A DNA stretch of 41,661 bases from a virus (IMGVR_UViG_3300042691_003266:1-41661), one strand, 5' to 3'; shown: positions 7,060 to 13,898, counted from the first letter of the stretch. The notes: generated by a model not told the origin, from the letters alone. Program-made: numbers and translations.

Positions 7060-7084
7060 GTTTATATCAACGAAAGGATCCACT

Positions 7085-7315
7085 ATGTACGTCGCTGAAC
7101 TTGACATCTCCGCTGAAGCTTCTCAGAAATCAGTACGTGAATTCGCATCATCACATGGTTGCACTGCTAAACTGATTACCAAGAATGGCCCTGCCGGCGG
7201 AAATCCTCTCTATCAATTCTCTTCCGATAGTAAAGATTCCCTCGAGGAACTCGTCTCTCAAGTTCTTGGCGACATTGACCAAGAACATATGTCTGCCACG
7301 ATCTGGGAGATCTAA
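7085..7315 (+). CDS. Hypothetical protein, 76 aa
   Basis: Not recognised. It is a small soluble alpha/beta protein with a 'DISAEASQKSVREFASSHGC' start, acidic overall. It is the first gene after promoter P2, with a ribosome-binding site AAAGGA at 7073-7078. Two nt separate it from the next gene, so 7085-7742 looks like one early operon of small proteins. Such genes often encode host-takeover factors, but no direct evidence is visible. Confidence 0.7.
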   Translation: MYVAELDISAEASQKSVREFASSHGCTAKLITKNGPAGGNPLYQFSSDSKDSLEELVSQVLGDIDQEHMSATIWEI

Positions 7316-7317
7316 AA

Positions 7318-7551
7318 ATGTGGATGGTTGAAGCTCGAACATTTGGTGAAGACGCCCAGTTCTTTCGCTATGGGCCGGTCTCTGAAAAAGTGTCTCGCAA
7401 GATTCATAGCGATCTGACTGACTCTGGAGAGTGGGCAGTAGTTCGCTCTTGGAGCATTGAAGAAGAACTCAAGCAGAAAGAGTCTGATGCTCGCATTCTT
7501 GCTTGGGCGAAAGAAATTGAAGATGGCATTGGAGAAGGACAGCCTCTATGA
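7318..7551 (+). CDS. Hypothetical protein, 77 aa
   Basis: Not recognised. The N-terminal half is beta-like (MWMVEARTFGEDAQFFRYGP); the C-terminal half is helical and charged (IEEELKQKESDARILAWAKEIED), a possible short coiled coil. A second ATG two codons in could also serve as the start. GGGAGAT near 7305-7311 serves as ribosome-binding site. Its stop overlaps the ATG of the lipoprotein gene (ATGA), showing tight coupling in the P2 operon. Confidence 0.7.
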   Translation: MWMVEARTFGEDAQFFRYGPVSEKVSRKIHSDLTDSGEWAVVRSWSIEEELKQKESDARILAWAKEIEDGIGEGQPL

Positions 7552-7742
7552 AATATCTCGTTATCCTTGTAGCTCTTTCAGCTTGTGCTACTGTTGACAG
7601 CGAGCTTCAAGCTCATCTCGAAGCAGAAGCCGATTTTGCTCGTCATCAGTATCATACTCAGCAAGCTCACGAAAAGCAGTACGATCCTGAATATGTAGAT
7701 GACTGCTACTATTACGAGGAACTCGTCTGCGAGTTCGAGTAA
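7548..7742 (+). CDS. Small predicted lipoprotein, 64 aa
   Basis: The N-terminus has a short type II signal peptide: MKY, a hydrophobic stretch LVILVALS, and a lipobox ending at Cys13 (L-S-A-C). The mature part is only about 52 residues, acidic and His/Tyr-rich, with two more cysteines near the C-terminus that could form a disulfide. It would be anchored in the inner or outer membrane. Phage lipoproteins can block superinfection or act in lysis (Rz1-like), but this one is not proline-rich, so an Rz1 role is not supported. It sits in an early operon, which fits a surface-exclusion role better than lysis; this is inference. Confidence 0.7.
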   Translation: MKYLVILVALSACATVDSELQAHLEAEADFARHQYHTQQAHEKQYDPEYVDDCYYYEELVCEFE

Positions 7743-7745
7743 GAC

Positions 7746-7946
7746 ATGAACTATATTCAGTCTAAATCTATCAACACGGTTGATCATCAGTTCGTTGGAT
7801 CTACTTGGCAGTTTCGCGGCTGTCAAGTAGAAATGCACGACGCAGGTTTTTCATGCACGTGCAAGAAAAGGTTGACATATAAGTGCAACCATATTATATC
7901 TGTAGAATTAGGTATTCTAGGTGTAGGACAAACATATCGCAAATGA
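7746..7946 (+). CDS. SWIM-type zinc finger protein, 66 aa
   Basis: The central motif C37-x-C39-x7-C47-x-H49 (segment 'FSCTCKKRLTYKCNHI') matches the SWIM zinc finger signature CxC...CxH. SWIM modules bind DNA or proteins. Here the protein is little more than the finger, so it may be an adaptor or a phage regulator. It lies 3 nt after the lipoprotein gene, and its stop overlaps the next start (ATGA). The zinc finger is well supported; the role is not. Confidence 0.7.
   Translation: MNYIQSKSINTVDHQFVGSTWQFRGCQVEMHDAGFSCTCKKRLTYKCNHIISVELGILGVGQTYRK
7872..7900 (+). promoter_or_regulatory. Possible sigma70 promoter inside the SWIM gene
   Basis: TTGACA (7872-7877), 17-nt spacer, TATATC (7895-7900), preceded by GG as in the other early promoters (GGTTGACAT). 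It would start transcription just before the gene at 7943. It lies in coding sequence, so confidence is low. Confidence 0.35.
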
Positions 7947-8500
7947 ATCTATTCGTTCTTAATAAAGACCCAGTAAAAGCTGCGCAACTGCAATGCGATA
8001 AGCATGTGGTTAAAATGATTGTGGAATCTGCTCAGATGCTTTCCACTGCCCATAGAATGCTCGATGGCACTCTAGAGAGGAGAGCCTCAAAGTCAGGTAA
8101 GACCACCGTTAAATACTGGACAATGCCAGACGAGCGCGAAAACATCTTCTACAAAGCGGTGCATATGAACCATCCTTGTACCGTATGGACTACGAAGTCA
8201 AACAACAACTATACGTGGCATTGGGTACACTTCGCTGCTCTCTGTGACGAGTATAAATATCGTTATGGTAAAGTTCACGGCACCGATAAACTCCTAAGAG
8301 AAGCGCTCTACAGTCTTCCAAAAAACATTCCTATCGGTTATCTAACACAGCAGCCACTCGCTATGAAGGCTAACCCAGAGTGTATGGATCCAAACGACGT
8401 AGTGGGATCTTATCGTAAGTTTTATCAGACAAAGCAACATCGTTTTAAGATGGTGTGGACAAAACGCGATATCCCAGAATGGTTTGAGGTAACTACTTAA
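7943..8500 (+). CDS. Conserved phage protein of unknown function, 185 aa
   Basis: The start 'MNLFVLNKDPVKAAQ' followed by 'CDKHVVKMIVESAQML' and the central 'NHPCTVWTTKSNNNYTWHW' mark a family widespread in tailed phages, with conserved His and Trp residues. I know of no proven function. The ATG at 7943 overlaps the SWIM gene stop (ATGA); an earlier in-frame ATG at 7883 lies inside that gene and would add residues foreign to the family. The conserved His/Trp/Cys pattern looks like a ligand- or metal-binding site, but this is inference. The stop overlaps the next start by one base. Confidence 0.8.
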   Translation: MNLFVLNKDPVKAAQLQCDKHVVKMIVESAQMLSTAHRMLDGTLERRASKSGKTTVKYWTMPDERENIFYKAVHMNHPCTVWTTKSNNNYTWHWVHFAALCDEYKYRYGKVHGTDKLLREALYSLPKNIPIGYLTQQPLAMKANPECMDPNDVVGSYRKFYQTKQHRFKMVWTKRDIPEWFEVTT

Positions 8501-9039
8501 TGGAAACATTTTTACACGACTTTAGAGATGGAAACGGCCCTGTTCCATCTCATCATCATAAGAACGGCGGAGGCATAGTTGCGAATACCGCGACGGTGTC
8601 AGACGATAGTATAGTAGATCCTCAAGCAGAAGTTGGCGGAAATGCTATGGTTATGAATGGTTCTAAGATACTCAATCGCGTAAGAGTTTACGGAAATGCG
8701 TACATATCTGATGGCGTTACTCTTGAGGATGACGTTGAAGTATATGGAAAGGCTGAAGTAAGGTATGGAATCGTCATCTTTGAAAAGGCGAAGGTTTCGG
8801 TTCCTCCAAAGGTCGTTCTAGGCTTCGATCATAAGGTGATTATTACCGACGAACATATCACTATGGGCTGTCACATGTTTGATAAGGAACAGTGGAAGCG
8901 AGCAGCACCGATCATTCGTGTAAATGGGTATCCTACTAAGACTGCGAATCGTATTCACGAGATAGTTAGCAGTATTGCAGAAGTTCACTTTAATCTCTTC
9001 ATAGAAGAAAGCGAAGATCATGAAGTACGCAATCGCTGA
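8500..9039 (+). CDS. Left-handed beta-helix (hexapeptide-like repeat) protein, 179 aa
   Basis: After an N-terminal motif 'FRDGNGPVPSHHHKNGGG' shared by many phage proteins come repeated six-residue turns (about 25-105) such as 'NTATVSDDS', 'GGNAMVMNG', 'YGNAYISDG' and 'YGKAEVRYG', typical of a left-handed parallel beta-helix. The C-terminal 75 residues are a separate alpha/beta part with His, Cys and Trp. Acyltransferases use this fold, but no catalytic histidine in the usual place is evident, so a binding or structural role is as likely. It overlaps its neighbours by 1 and 20 nt. Confidence 0.75.
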   Translation: METFLHDFRDGNGPVPSHHHKNGGGIVANTATVSDDSIVDPQAEVGGNAMVMNGSKILNRVRVYGNAYISDGVTLEDDVEVYGKAEVRYGIVIFEKAKVSVPPKVVLGFDHKVIITDEHITMGCHMFDKEQWKRAAPIIRVNGYPTKTANRIHEIVSSIAEVHFNLFIEESEDHEVRNR

Positions 9040-9319
9040 AGAAGAACTTGGCTTCTTTCTTGGTGCCTTTCAGAAGTTTGGCATCTTTGCCAAGAATGAT
9101 GTTCTTGGTCTTTCGAAAGCGATTGCTTTTGATACGAAAGAGGAAGCAAACGACTACATAGACGAATACTTAGGAAGAGATCGCGGTGATTGGAATATAG
9201 TTCCAGTAGAGACGAAGGGCGAATATATAGACGCTATCTATCTCATTAAGAATGGATACCATCGGTATACACATAAGATGATGGACGCGCTCCCAATGAC
9301 TTCTACACTTATTCACTAA
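9020..9319 (+). CDS. Hypothetical protein, 99 aa
   Basis: Not recognised. A compact alpha/beta protein with aromatic-rich N-terminus (LGFFLGAFQKFGIF) and 'AIAFDTKEEANDYIDEYLG', a pattern like small phage proteins of about 100 aa that adopt ferredoxin-like folds. The start at 9020 lies 20 nt inside the previous gene, with a GAAGAT ribosome-binding region. It is the last gene before promoter P3, so it ends the block. Confidence 0.7.
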   Translation: MKYAIAEEELGFFLGAFQKFGIFAKNDVLGLSKAIAFDTKEEANDYIDEYLGRDRGDWNIVPVETKGEYIDAIYLIKNGYHRYTHKMMDALPMTSTLIH

Positions 9320-9327
9320 GATAATGG

Positions 9328-9356
9328 TTGACATTCGTTTAGAATCAGTGTATTCT
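9328..9356 (+). promoter_or_regulatory. Host-type early promoter P3 with inverted-repeat operator
   Basis: TTGACA (9328-9333), 17-nt spacer, TATTCT (9351-9356). The perfect inverted repeat TTAGAAT-N6-ATTCTAA spans 9339-9358. The element is the same as P1 from GG before the -35 to the end of the palindrome. It drives the DUF932 gene. Confidence 0.85.
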
Positions 9357-9393
9357 AACAATATAGGAAACGAAAACTGAAAAGGTCTACAGA

Positions 9394-10350
9394 ATGGCTC
9401 ATATGATTGAAATGATCGACGGCGTTGCTCAGATGGCTTACCGCTCGTCGAAAGGTAAACCGTGGCATGGCCTCGGTACTCCGGTTGGCGACGATATGAC
9501 TCCCTCCGAAATGATGAATGCTGCCGGTCTCAACTGGAACGTTCAGAAGGTTGACTCCTTTATCGAGTTCAACGGCAATCGCATTCCGACCGGGCAGCAG
9601 TCGCTGATCCGCGAAACCGATGGCAAGATCTTGACTCAAGTCGGTCCTGGTTGGAACCCTGTGCAGAACTCCGAAGCTTTTGAGTTCTTTGCTGACTTCG
9701 TCTCCAAAGGCGATATGGTAATGGATACTGCTGGTTCGCTTCGCGACGGTCGTATCATCTGGGCTCTCGCAGACGTTCGCGACGGTTTCACTCTGTTCGG
9801 TGGTGATGAGGTTAAAGGTTACCTCCTCTTCTCCAACCCTCATCAGTACGGCAAGTCGATCGACGTTCGCTTCGTTCTTGAGCGCGTCGTCTGCAACAAC
9901 ACTCTTACTGTCGCGCTTGCTGAAAGCGGCCAGGCTGCTGTTCGCGTGAACCACCGTTCCGTCTTCGACGCCAACCGCGTTAAAGAACTGCTCGGTCTGT
10001 CTCACCGTAAGGTTGAAACCTTTAAATCGGCTGCAGAACTTCTTGGTTCGAAGCAGTACGGTCAGAAAGACCTCGAGAAGTACTTCGGTCAGATCTTCGG
10101 TGAGTCCACCAAAGAAGGCAAACTTCTGTCGCCGACCGCCGAACGCGCTCTCGAAGTTGTCGAAAGCCAGCCCGGTGCAGAGTTCAAAAAGGGTTCGTTC
10201 TGGCAGATGTTCAACGCAGTTACCTACATGACTGACCACGAACTCGGTCGTTCCAACGACACTCGCCTTTCGTCGGCTTGGTTCGGCGTTAACGCAAAGC
10301 GAAAGGTTGATGCTCTCAATCTCGCAGTTGAGATGGCAGAGGCAGCGTAA
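9394..10350 (+). CDS. DUF932 / phage-plasmid-like protein, 318 aa
   Basis: Matches the DUF932 (TIGR03299-type) family found on phages and plasmids: N-terminal 'KPWHGLGTPV', central 'DVRFVLERVVCNNTL' and 'VRVNHR', with normal length. Function is unproven; it is often among early genes. The reading frame uses many C- and G-ending codons, unlike AT-leaning neighbours, suggesting selection for strong expression or a separate origin. It is transcribed alone from P3 and closed by a perfect hairpin terminator that overlaps its own stop codon. Confidence 0.9.
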   Translation: MAHMIEMIDGVAQMAYRSSKGKPWHGLGTPVGDDMTPSEMMNAAGLNWNVQKVDSFIEFNGNRIPTGQQSLIRETDGKILTQVGPGWNPVQNSEAFEFFADFVSKGDMVMDTAGSLRDGRIIWALADVRDGFTLFGGDEVKGYLLFSNPHQYGKSIDVRFVLERVVCNNTLTVALAESGQAAVRVNHRSVFDANRVKELLGLSHRKVETFKSAAELLGSKQYGQKDLEKYFGQIFGESTKEGKLLSPTAERALEVVESQPGAEFKKGSFWQMFNAVTYMTDHELGRSNDTRLSSAWFGVNAKRKVDALNLAVEMAEAA

Positions 10351-10363
10351 GCTGCCTCTCTTT
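10338..10363 (+). terminator. Intrinsic terminator overlapping the DUF932 stop codon
   Basis: A perfect 9-bp stem AGAGGCAGC / GCTGCCTCT closes a GTAA loop, followed by CTTT. The stop TAA sits in the loop. The U-run is short, so read-through is likely. Confidence 0.7.
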
Positions 10364-10390
10364 ACACAATATATAATAGGTGGATCTGTA

Positions 10391-10546
10391 ATGGGAAAAC
10401 ACATCAAAACCCAGTTGGACTATGATATGATCGAGCAGTTCGCAAAAGAAATCTTGCGACTCGATCCTAGCAACGCAGTCTTGGAAAAATATTTGAAGAT
10501 GAGCAATTTTGAAGGAGCTGAGCTGCGAAAATGTTTAAAGGTCTAG
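10391..10546 (+). CDS. Hypothetical small protein, 51 aa
   Basis: Not recognised. A mostly helical protein (MGKHIKTQLDYDMIEQFAK...) with one Cys near the C-terminus. The ATG at 10391 is chosen because AGGTGG at 10379-10384 precedes it, and because upstream in-frame ATGs fall inside the DUF932 gene. Its 3' end overlaps the next small gene by 16 nt, so the two are likely coupled. Confidence 0.6.
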   Translation: MGKHIKTQLDYDMIEQFAKEILRLDPSNAVLEKYLKMSNFEGAELRKCLKV

Positions 10547-10617
10547 GACTTTCACTTTTTATCGTAATGATTTTGATTGTAGGTGTACCGCTTGGTATGA
10601 GCCTATACTTACTTTAA
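10531..10617 (+). CDS. Single-span membrane microprotein, 28 aa
   Basis: MFKGLGLSL followed by a continuous hydrophobic segment (FIVMILIVGVPLGM) and a short 'SLYLL' tail: one transmembrane helix with a Lys at the N-terminal side. AAGGAG at 10512-10517 may serve as ribosome-binding site, somewhat far from the ATG (13 nt). It overlaps the previous gene by 16 nt. T4-like phages encode many such peptides; a role in membrane or exclusion functions is possible but unproven. Confidence 0.5.
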   Translation: MFKGLGLSLFIVMILIVGVPLGMSLYLL

Positions 10618-10638
10618 CATAACACAGGAGAATATACT

Positions 10639-10884
10639 ATGAATGACGCATATAACGTAACCGCAGAAGAACTTCGTCAGTTCATCGAGCGCTACGAACG
10701 CCTCGAAGAAGAAAAGAAAGACGTGACTAGTTCTCAGAAAGAAGTCATGGCAGAAGCTAAGGGTCGTGGATACGACACCAAGGTAATGAAGAAGATTATT
10801 GCTATTCGTAAGCGCAAGGCCGATGCAATCGCCGAAGAAGAAGCTGTTCTTGAGATGTACAAGTCCGCGTTGGGCATGGCTTAA
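10639..10884 (+). CDS. GapR-like DNA-binding protein (DUF2312), 81 aa
   Basis: Homologue of GapR, the alphaproteobacterial nucleoid-associated protein that clamps overtwisted, AT-rich DNA ahead of polymerases. The whole length matches the family: helical 'LRQFIERYERLEEEKKDV', then 'EAKGRGYDTKVMKKIIAIRKRK', and the C-terminal dimer helix 'EEEAVLEMYKSALGM'. The basic pair KK/RKRK forms the DNA-contact face in known GapR. A strong ribosome-binding site (AGGAG) precedes the ATG; the stop overlaps the methyltransferase start. A phage copy could manage supercoiling on phage DNA or compete with host GapR. Confidence 0.9.
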   Translation: MNDAYNVTAEELRQFIERYERLEEEKKDVTSSQKEVMAEAKGRGYDTKVMKKIIAIRKRKADAIAEEEAVLEMYKSALGMA

Positions 10885-11519
10885 TGAGCAAGGAACAAAG
10901 CAAACGAGCTATTGAAAAGATCTATCCCGACTTCGATAGCCGATACGGAGTATGGGGATGGTGTTCGCTAGATAAAGCAGGATGTATTATCGACTGCATT
11001 GATGATATCTTTACACGAGTTAATGATCCAATTTGCGTAGAGATCGGCGTCTATGGCGGAAAGAGTGTCATTCCAGTAGCTCTAGAGCTTAAGCGAATGA
11101 ACTCTGGAAAGGTCTACGCGATCGATCCCTGGGATAACGGAGAAGCTACAAAGGGATATGATGGCGAGCATTACGAGTTCTGGACTAAGGTTAACATGCC
11201 TTGGATCTATGAAGTCTTTACTACTTTGATCGAAGAAAACGGTTGTTCTGAATATGTAGAGATCATTCGAAAGGCTAGCGATGATGCGCCTGTGATCTAT
11301 GATATCGACTTCCTGTACATCGATGGTCAACATACGGTACAAGCAATTCGTGACGTAGAAAAGTACGCGCGCCAAGTTAAACTCGGTGGTTACTGTATCG
11401 CTGACGATATTAACTGGGGAGATGTTTCTCTAGTTCCTGATGCTCTAAAAGCTATTGGCTTTGAAGAGCAGCGTTGGATCGACGGCGCGATCATCTTTAA
11501 GCGTACTTCTATTAAATAA
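10884..11519 (+). CDS. Class I SAM-dependent methyltransferase (Methyltransf_24-like), 211 aa
   Basis: Rossmann-fold methyltransferase. Motif I is 'CVEIGVYGGKS' (51-61); the acidic end of strand 2 is 'VYAIDPW' (77-83); 'FLYIDGQHT' (143-151) is the strand-4 motif typical of the Methyltransf_24 group, with D147 and H150. 'GGYCIADDINW' follows. The family often methylates sugars or small molecules. It is coupled to GapR by a 1-nt overlap and is the last plus-strand gene before the two-way terminator. The substrate is unknown; a link to the distant glycan cassette is possible. Confidence 0.85.
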   Translation: MSKEQSKRAIEKIYPDFDSRYGVWGWCSLDKAGCIIDCIDDIFTRVNDPICVEIGVYGGKSVIPVALELKRMNSGKVYAIDPWDNGEATKGYDGEHYEFWTKVNMPWIYEVFTTLIEENGCSEYVEIIRKASDDAPVIYDIDFLYIDGQHTVQAIRDVEKYARQVKLGGYCIADDINWGDVSLVPDALKAIGFEEQRWIDGAIIFKRTSIK

Positions 11520-11544
11520 AAAGGGTGGATCCGAAGATCCACCC
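11514..11544 (-). terminator. Intrinsic terminator of the late (gp23) transcript
   Basis: Read on the minus strand: GGGTGGATC, UUCG tetraloop, GATCCACCC, then TTTTTATTT. A 9-bp perfect stem with the extra-stable UUCG loop, placed 41 nt after the gp23 stop codon. Confidence 0.9.
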
Positions 11545-11554
11545 AAGCTTTAGA

Positions 11555-11582
11555 AGGGGCCGGTTGTTTCCGGCCTCTTTTA
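11555..11582 (+). terminator. Intrinsic terminator of the plus-strand early block
   Basis: AGGGGCCGG / CCGGCCTCT stem (one G-U pair), loop TTGTTT, followed by TTTTA run. It ends plus-strand transcription before the gp23 gene. With the hairpin at 11523-11544 it forms a back-to-back barrier. Confidence 0.85.
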
Positions 11583-11584
11583 TA

Positions 11585-12895
11585 TTAGAATAGGTTAGAT
11601 ACTCTAACGCGTCTGTAGTAGACGTTGCTGTTTGCAGTAAGAGCACCTTCGCTACGGGTTGGGCCGAAAGCGAATGGGTTAGCAACCATGCCGTAGCGGG
11701 TTTTGAAGCCGATCTTTGGCTGGAAGCTGTCTTCACCAACAGCGCGGTACATCTGTAGTGGAACGTATGGGCAGTAGAAGATACCTGCGTCGAAAGCAGA
11801 TGCACCCTTGTAACCTACGACCATGTAGTTTGCACCAGCGTATGGATCTACATAAACTCTGTAGCGACCGTTTAGAACACCGGCGAAGGTGTTTCCGGTA
11901 TCGTCTACGTTAAGAGCGTTGCTGTTGAGAGCTGGTGTATAATCGAGGACACCTGCCATCTGAAGAGCGGAAGCTACGTCAGAAGAACAGACCACGATGT
12001 TACCCTTGCCTCTACGAGTAGCTTTTGCAATTGCATTAGCTTCAAGTTCGATCTGGAACATAAGTCCCTTGAACTTCTCAACTGACCAACGGCCGTTTGA
12101 GTCAACGTCAAGGTCGAATACGCCAGCAGCAGCAGTGTTTGCAGCACCGGTTACAGCAGAGGTATAGATTGTGCGAACAACTTCACGGTTGATTTCTGCG
12201 AGGATTTCAGACTGAAGAATGTTAGCAAGTTCGGACTCTGCGTCAAGACCATGAACAGCACGAAGGTCTTGTGCAAGTTCAGTGGTGTATTCTGCTTTTA
12301 GCGCGCGGCTCTTTGCAGATACGGTAACTTTTTCGATAGCAAGAGCCATCTGTGCGAAGTTGGTTCCGTTTCCGTCGCCAAGAGCTTCAGCAGCTGCAGT
12401 GGTCATACCAGTACCGGTGTTTGCGGTAGCAGCGCCACCGGTTGTACCAGCCATTGTGCCTGTACCGGAGAAGTCGGAGTCAGCTTCGCCGTAGAAAGCT
12501 TCTACTGCGGTGTTACCTGACATTGCGTTGTAGTTAGAACGCATTGCGAAGATAAGACCAGTTGGGCCGGTCATTGGCTGAACACCAGCAATGTCGTATG
12601 CCATTAGGTTTGGCATGGAACGACGAACTAGGCTGATGAGGATTGGGTCGTAACCAGCTTGTGGTGTAGCTGCGCTTGAACCAAAACCGCCGGTTCCGGC
12701 GAAGTTGGTTGGAGCTTCTTGAAGGAGCGAAGTCATGTTGATTGACTGGTCGCCGGACTCAAGAAGTGCCTTTTCTGTGTTTTCGAGTAGAGTAGCAGTT
12801 ACTGCTTTTCTGTGCTCGTCTTTGATTGGCGAGAATGAAGAGTGCTCAAGAAGAGGACCCCACTTTTCGACTAAAGTTCTATTAGATTGACTCAT
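11585..12895 (-). CDS. 23: Major capsid protein gp23, 436 aa
   Basis: HK97-fold major head protein of T4-like phages. Family marks include the N-terminal 'LVEKWGPLLEH', 'YDPILISLVRRSMPNLMAYDIAGVQPMTGPTGLIFAMR' region, 'GIFYCPYVPLQMYRAVGEDSFQPKIGFKTRYGM' and the C-terminal 'FAFGPTRSEG...NVYYRRVRV'. It is shorter than T4 gp23 (521 aa), similar to gp23 of cyanophage-type relatives. A gp21 protease site fits L58-Q-E60|A61, leaving an N-terminal propeptide of 60 residues. The ATG has an AGGAGA ribosome-binding site, and a perfect late promoter lies 38 nt upstream. Last gene of the late unit, closed by a UUCG terminator. Confidence 0.98.
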   Translation of the reverse strand: MSQSNRTLVEKWGPLLEHSSFSPIKDEHRKAVTATLLENTEKALLESGDQSINMTSLLQEAPTNFAGTGGFGSSAATPQAGYDPILISLVRRSMPNLMAYDIAGVQPMTGPTGLIFAMRSNYNAMSGNTAVEAFYGEADSDFSGTGTMAGTTGGAATANTGTGMTTAAAEALGDGNGTNFAQMALAIEKVTVSAKSRALKAEYTTELAQDLRAVHGLDAESELANILQSEILAEINREVVRTIYTSAVTGAANTAAAGVFDLDVDSNGRWSVEKFKGLMFQIELEANAIAKATRRGKGNIVVCSSDVASALQMAGVLDYTPALNSNALNVDDTGNTFAGVLNGRYRVYVDPYAGANYMVVGYKGASAFDAGIFYCPYVPLQMYRAVGEDSFQPKIGFKTRYGMVANPFAFGPTRSEGALTANSNVYYRRVRVSNLF

Positions 12896-12933
12896 TTGCT
12901 GTCTCTCCTTTGGCTGTTGTTATTTTCTGGTTT

Positions 12934-12941
12934 TATTTATA
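12934..12941 (-). promoter_or_regulatory. Late promoter TATAAATA of gp23
   Basis: Exact T4-type late promoter on the minus strand, 38 nt before the gp23 ATG, in the short gap between gp22 and gp23. In T4 this motif is read by RNA polymerase with gp55 and the sliding clamp. Confidence 0.88.
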
Positions 12942-12953
12942 ATTTTGTTTTTT

Positions 12954-13898
12954 TCACTTAACAGTTTTCTTGTTTAGTGCTTCAACGATGGCATTGACGG
13001 TTGAATACGAAGATGCTGGCTTTTTAACTGCCACTTCTTCAGTAAGAACTTCTTCTGCTTCTTCGTTGATCACTTGAGATTTCTTAGTCTTAAAGAAAGA
13101 TTCCTTAAGAGTTTCAAGATCTGACTTATAGCCATCGACGTTATCAGCGTCAAGCTTTTCTGATAGAACTCTTAGTCTTTCTTTCTGAGAAACGGTGAGT
13201 CCTTCTGAAACTTCTTCAAAAACTTTATCAGCCTTAAGAGCAACAATAGTCTTCTTAAGCTCGATGTTTTCGTTGATCACTTCGTTTGCCTGATCCGCTA
13301 GAGAAGCGTTGTGCTCTTCTAGGCCAGCAACTACATCTAGAGTCTCATCGTCGATATCGATGTTGTGCTCAGTGAATAGTTCTTTAAGTCCACTCATTAG
13401 GGACTCAGCCATCTCAACTTTGATACCAGCTTCGATAGCAACTTCGTTCTCTTTCATCCACTCTTCTACTACATAGTCGAGGTATGAGTCTAGATTCTCT
13501 ACGATTTCATCCATAGCTTCGCTAACGGATTCTGTAAGCTTTTGTTCGAATTCTTCTTCAAGAGCTGCGGTTGCTTCGTTTATACGAATCTGAGCTGCTT
13601 CATTTACAGCTGCTTCGAATACGAGCGTTACCTTTGATCTGAATTCTTCTGAAAGATCGATACCTTCGAACATGCTAGAAATTGATTCTTCAATAGAAAC
13701 AACTTCTTCTTCGATTACTTCTTCTTCAGTTTCTTCTGACTCGGAAACTGGAGGCTTTGCAACAGAACCTGCCTTTGGATCGACAGCTTTCTTTACGTCT
13801 CCTCTACGTGCCTTAACTTCTCCACCTTCTGGTGTAACAGCATCAGGAACCGTAGAGACACCGTCATCGCTTACAAATTTTTCTTCTAACTTTGACAT
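12954..13898 (-). CDS. 22: Prohead core scaffold protein gp22, 314 aa
   Basis: Internal scaffold around which gp23 assembles; later cut to peptides by gp21. The protein is very rich in Glu, Lys and Ala with long coiled-coil helices (about residues 70-290), as expected for gp22 (269 aa in T4). Candidate gp21 sites of (L/I)xE type occur near the C-terminus (INE, LTE). I place the start at the ATG at 13898 (MSKLEEKF), which has AGGAGA just upstream. A longer frame beginning at 13937 would start inside the late promoter, so it cannot be used by that transcript. Confidence 0.93.
   Translation of the reverse strand: MSKLEEKFVSDDGVSTVPDAVTPEGGEVKARRGDVKKAVDPKAGSVAKPPVSESEETEEEVIEEEVVSIEESISSMFEGIDLSEEFRSKVTLVFEAAVNEAAQIRINEATAALEEEFEQKLTESVSEAMDEIVENLDSYLDYVVEEWMKENEVAIEAGIKVEMAESLMSGLKELFTEHNIDIDDETLDVVAGLEEHNASLADQANEVINENIELKKTIVALKADKVFEEVSEGLTVSQKERLRVLSEKLDADNVDGYKSDLETLKESFFKTKKSQVINEEAEEVLTEEVAVKKPASSYSTVNAIVEALNKKTVK

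Noticed and set aside
8252-8259. Exact TATAAATA (plus strand) inside the gene at 7943-8500
   Set aside because: The next gene start is over 240 nt away and is coupled to the preceding gene by overlap; likely chance.
7943-8500. Identification as a pyrimidine-dimer glycosylase (DenV-like)
   Set aside because: The N-terminus and the conserved His/Trp segments do not match DenV as I know it; left as conserved hypothetical.
9355-10407. A 350-codon minus-strand open frame opposite DUF932
   Set aside because: Shadow of a GC-richer coding sequence on the plus strand. It covers promoter P3 and the terminator, has no family resemblance and no ribosome-binding site.
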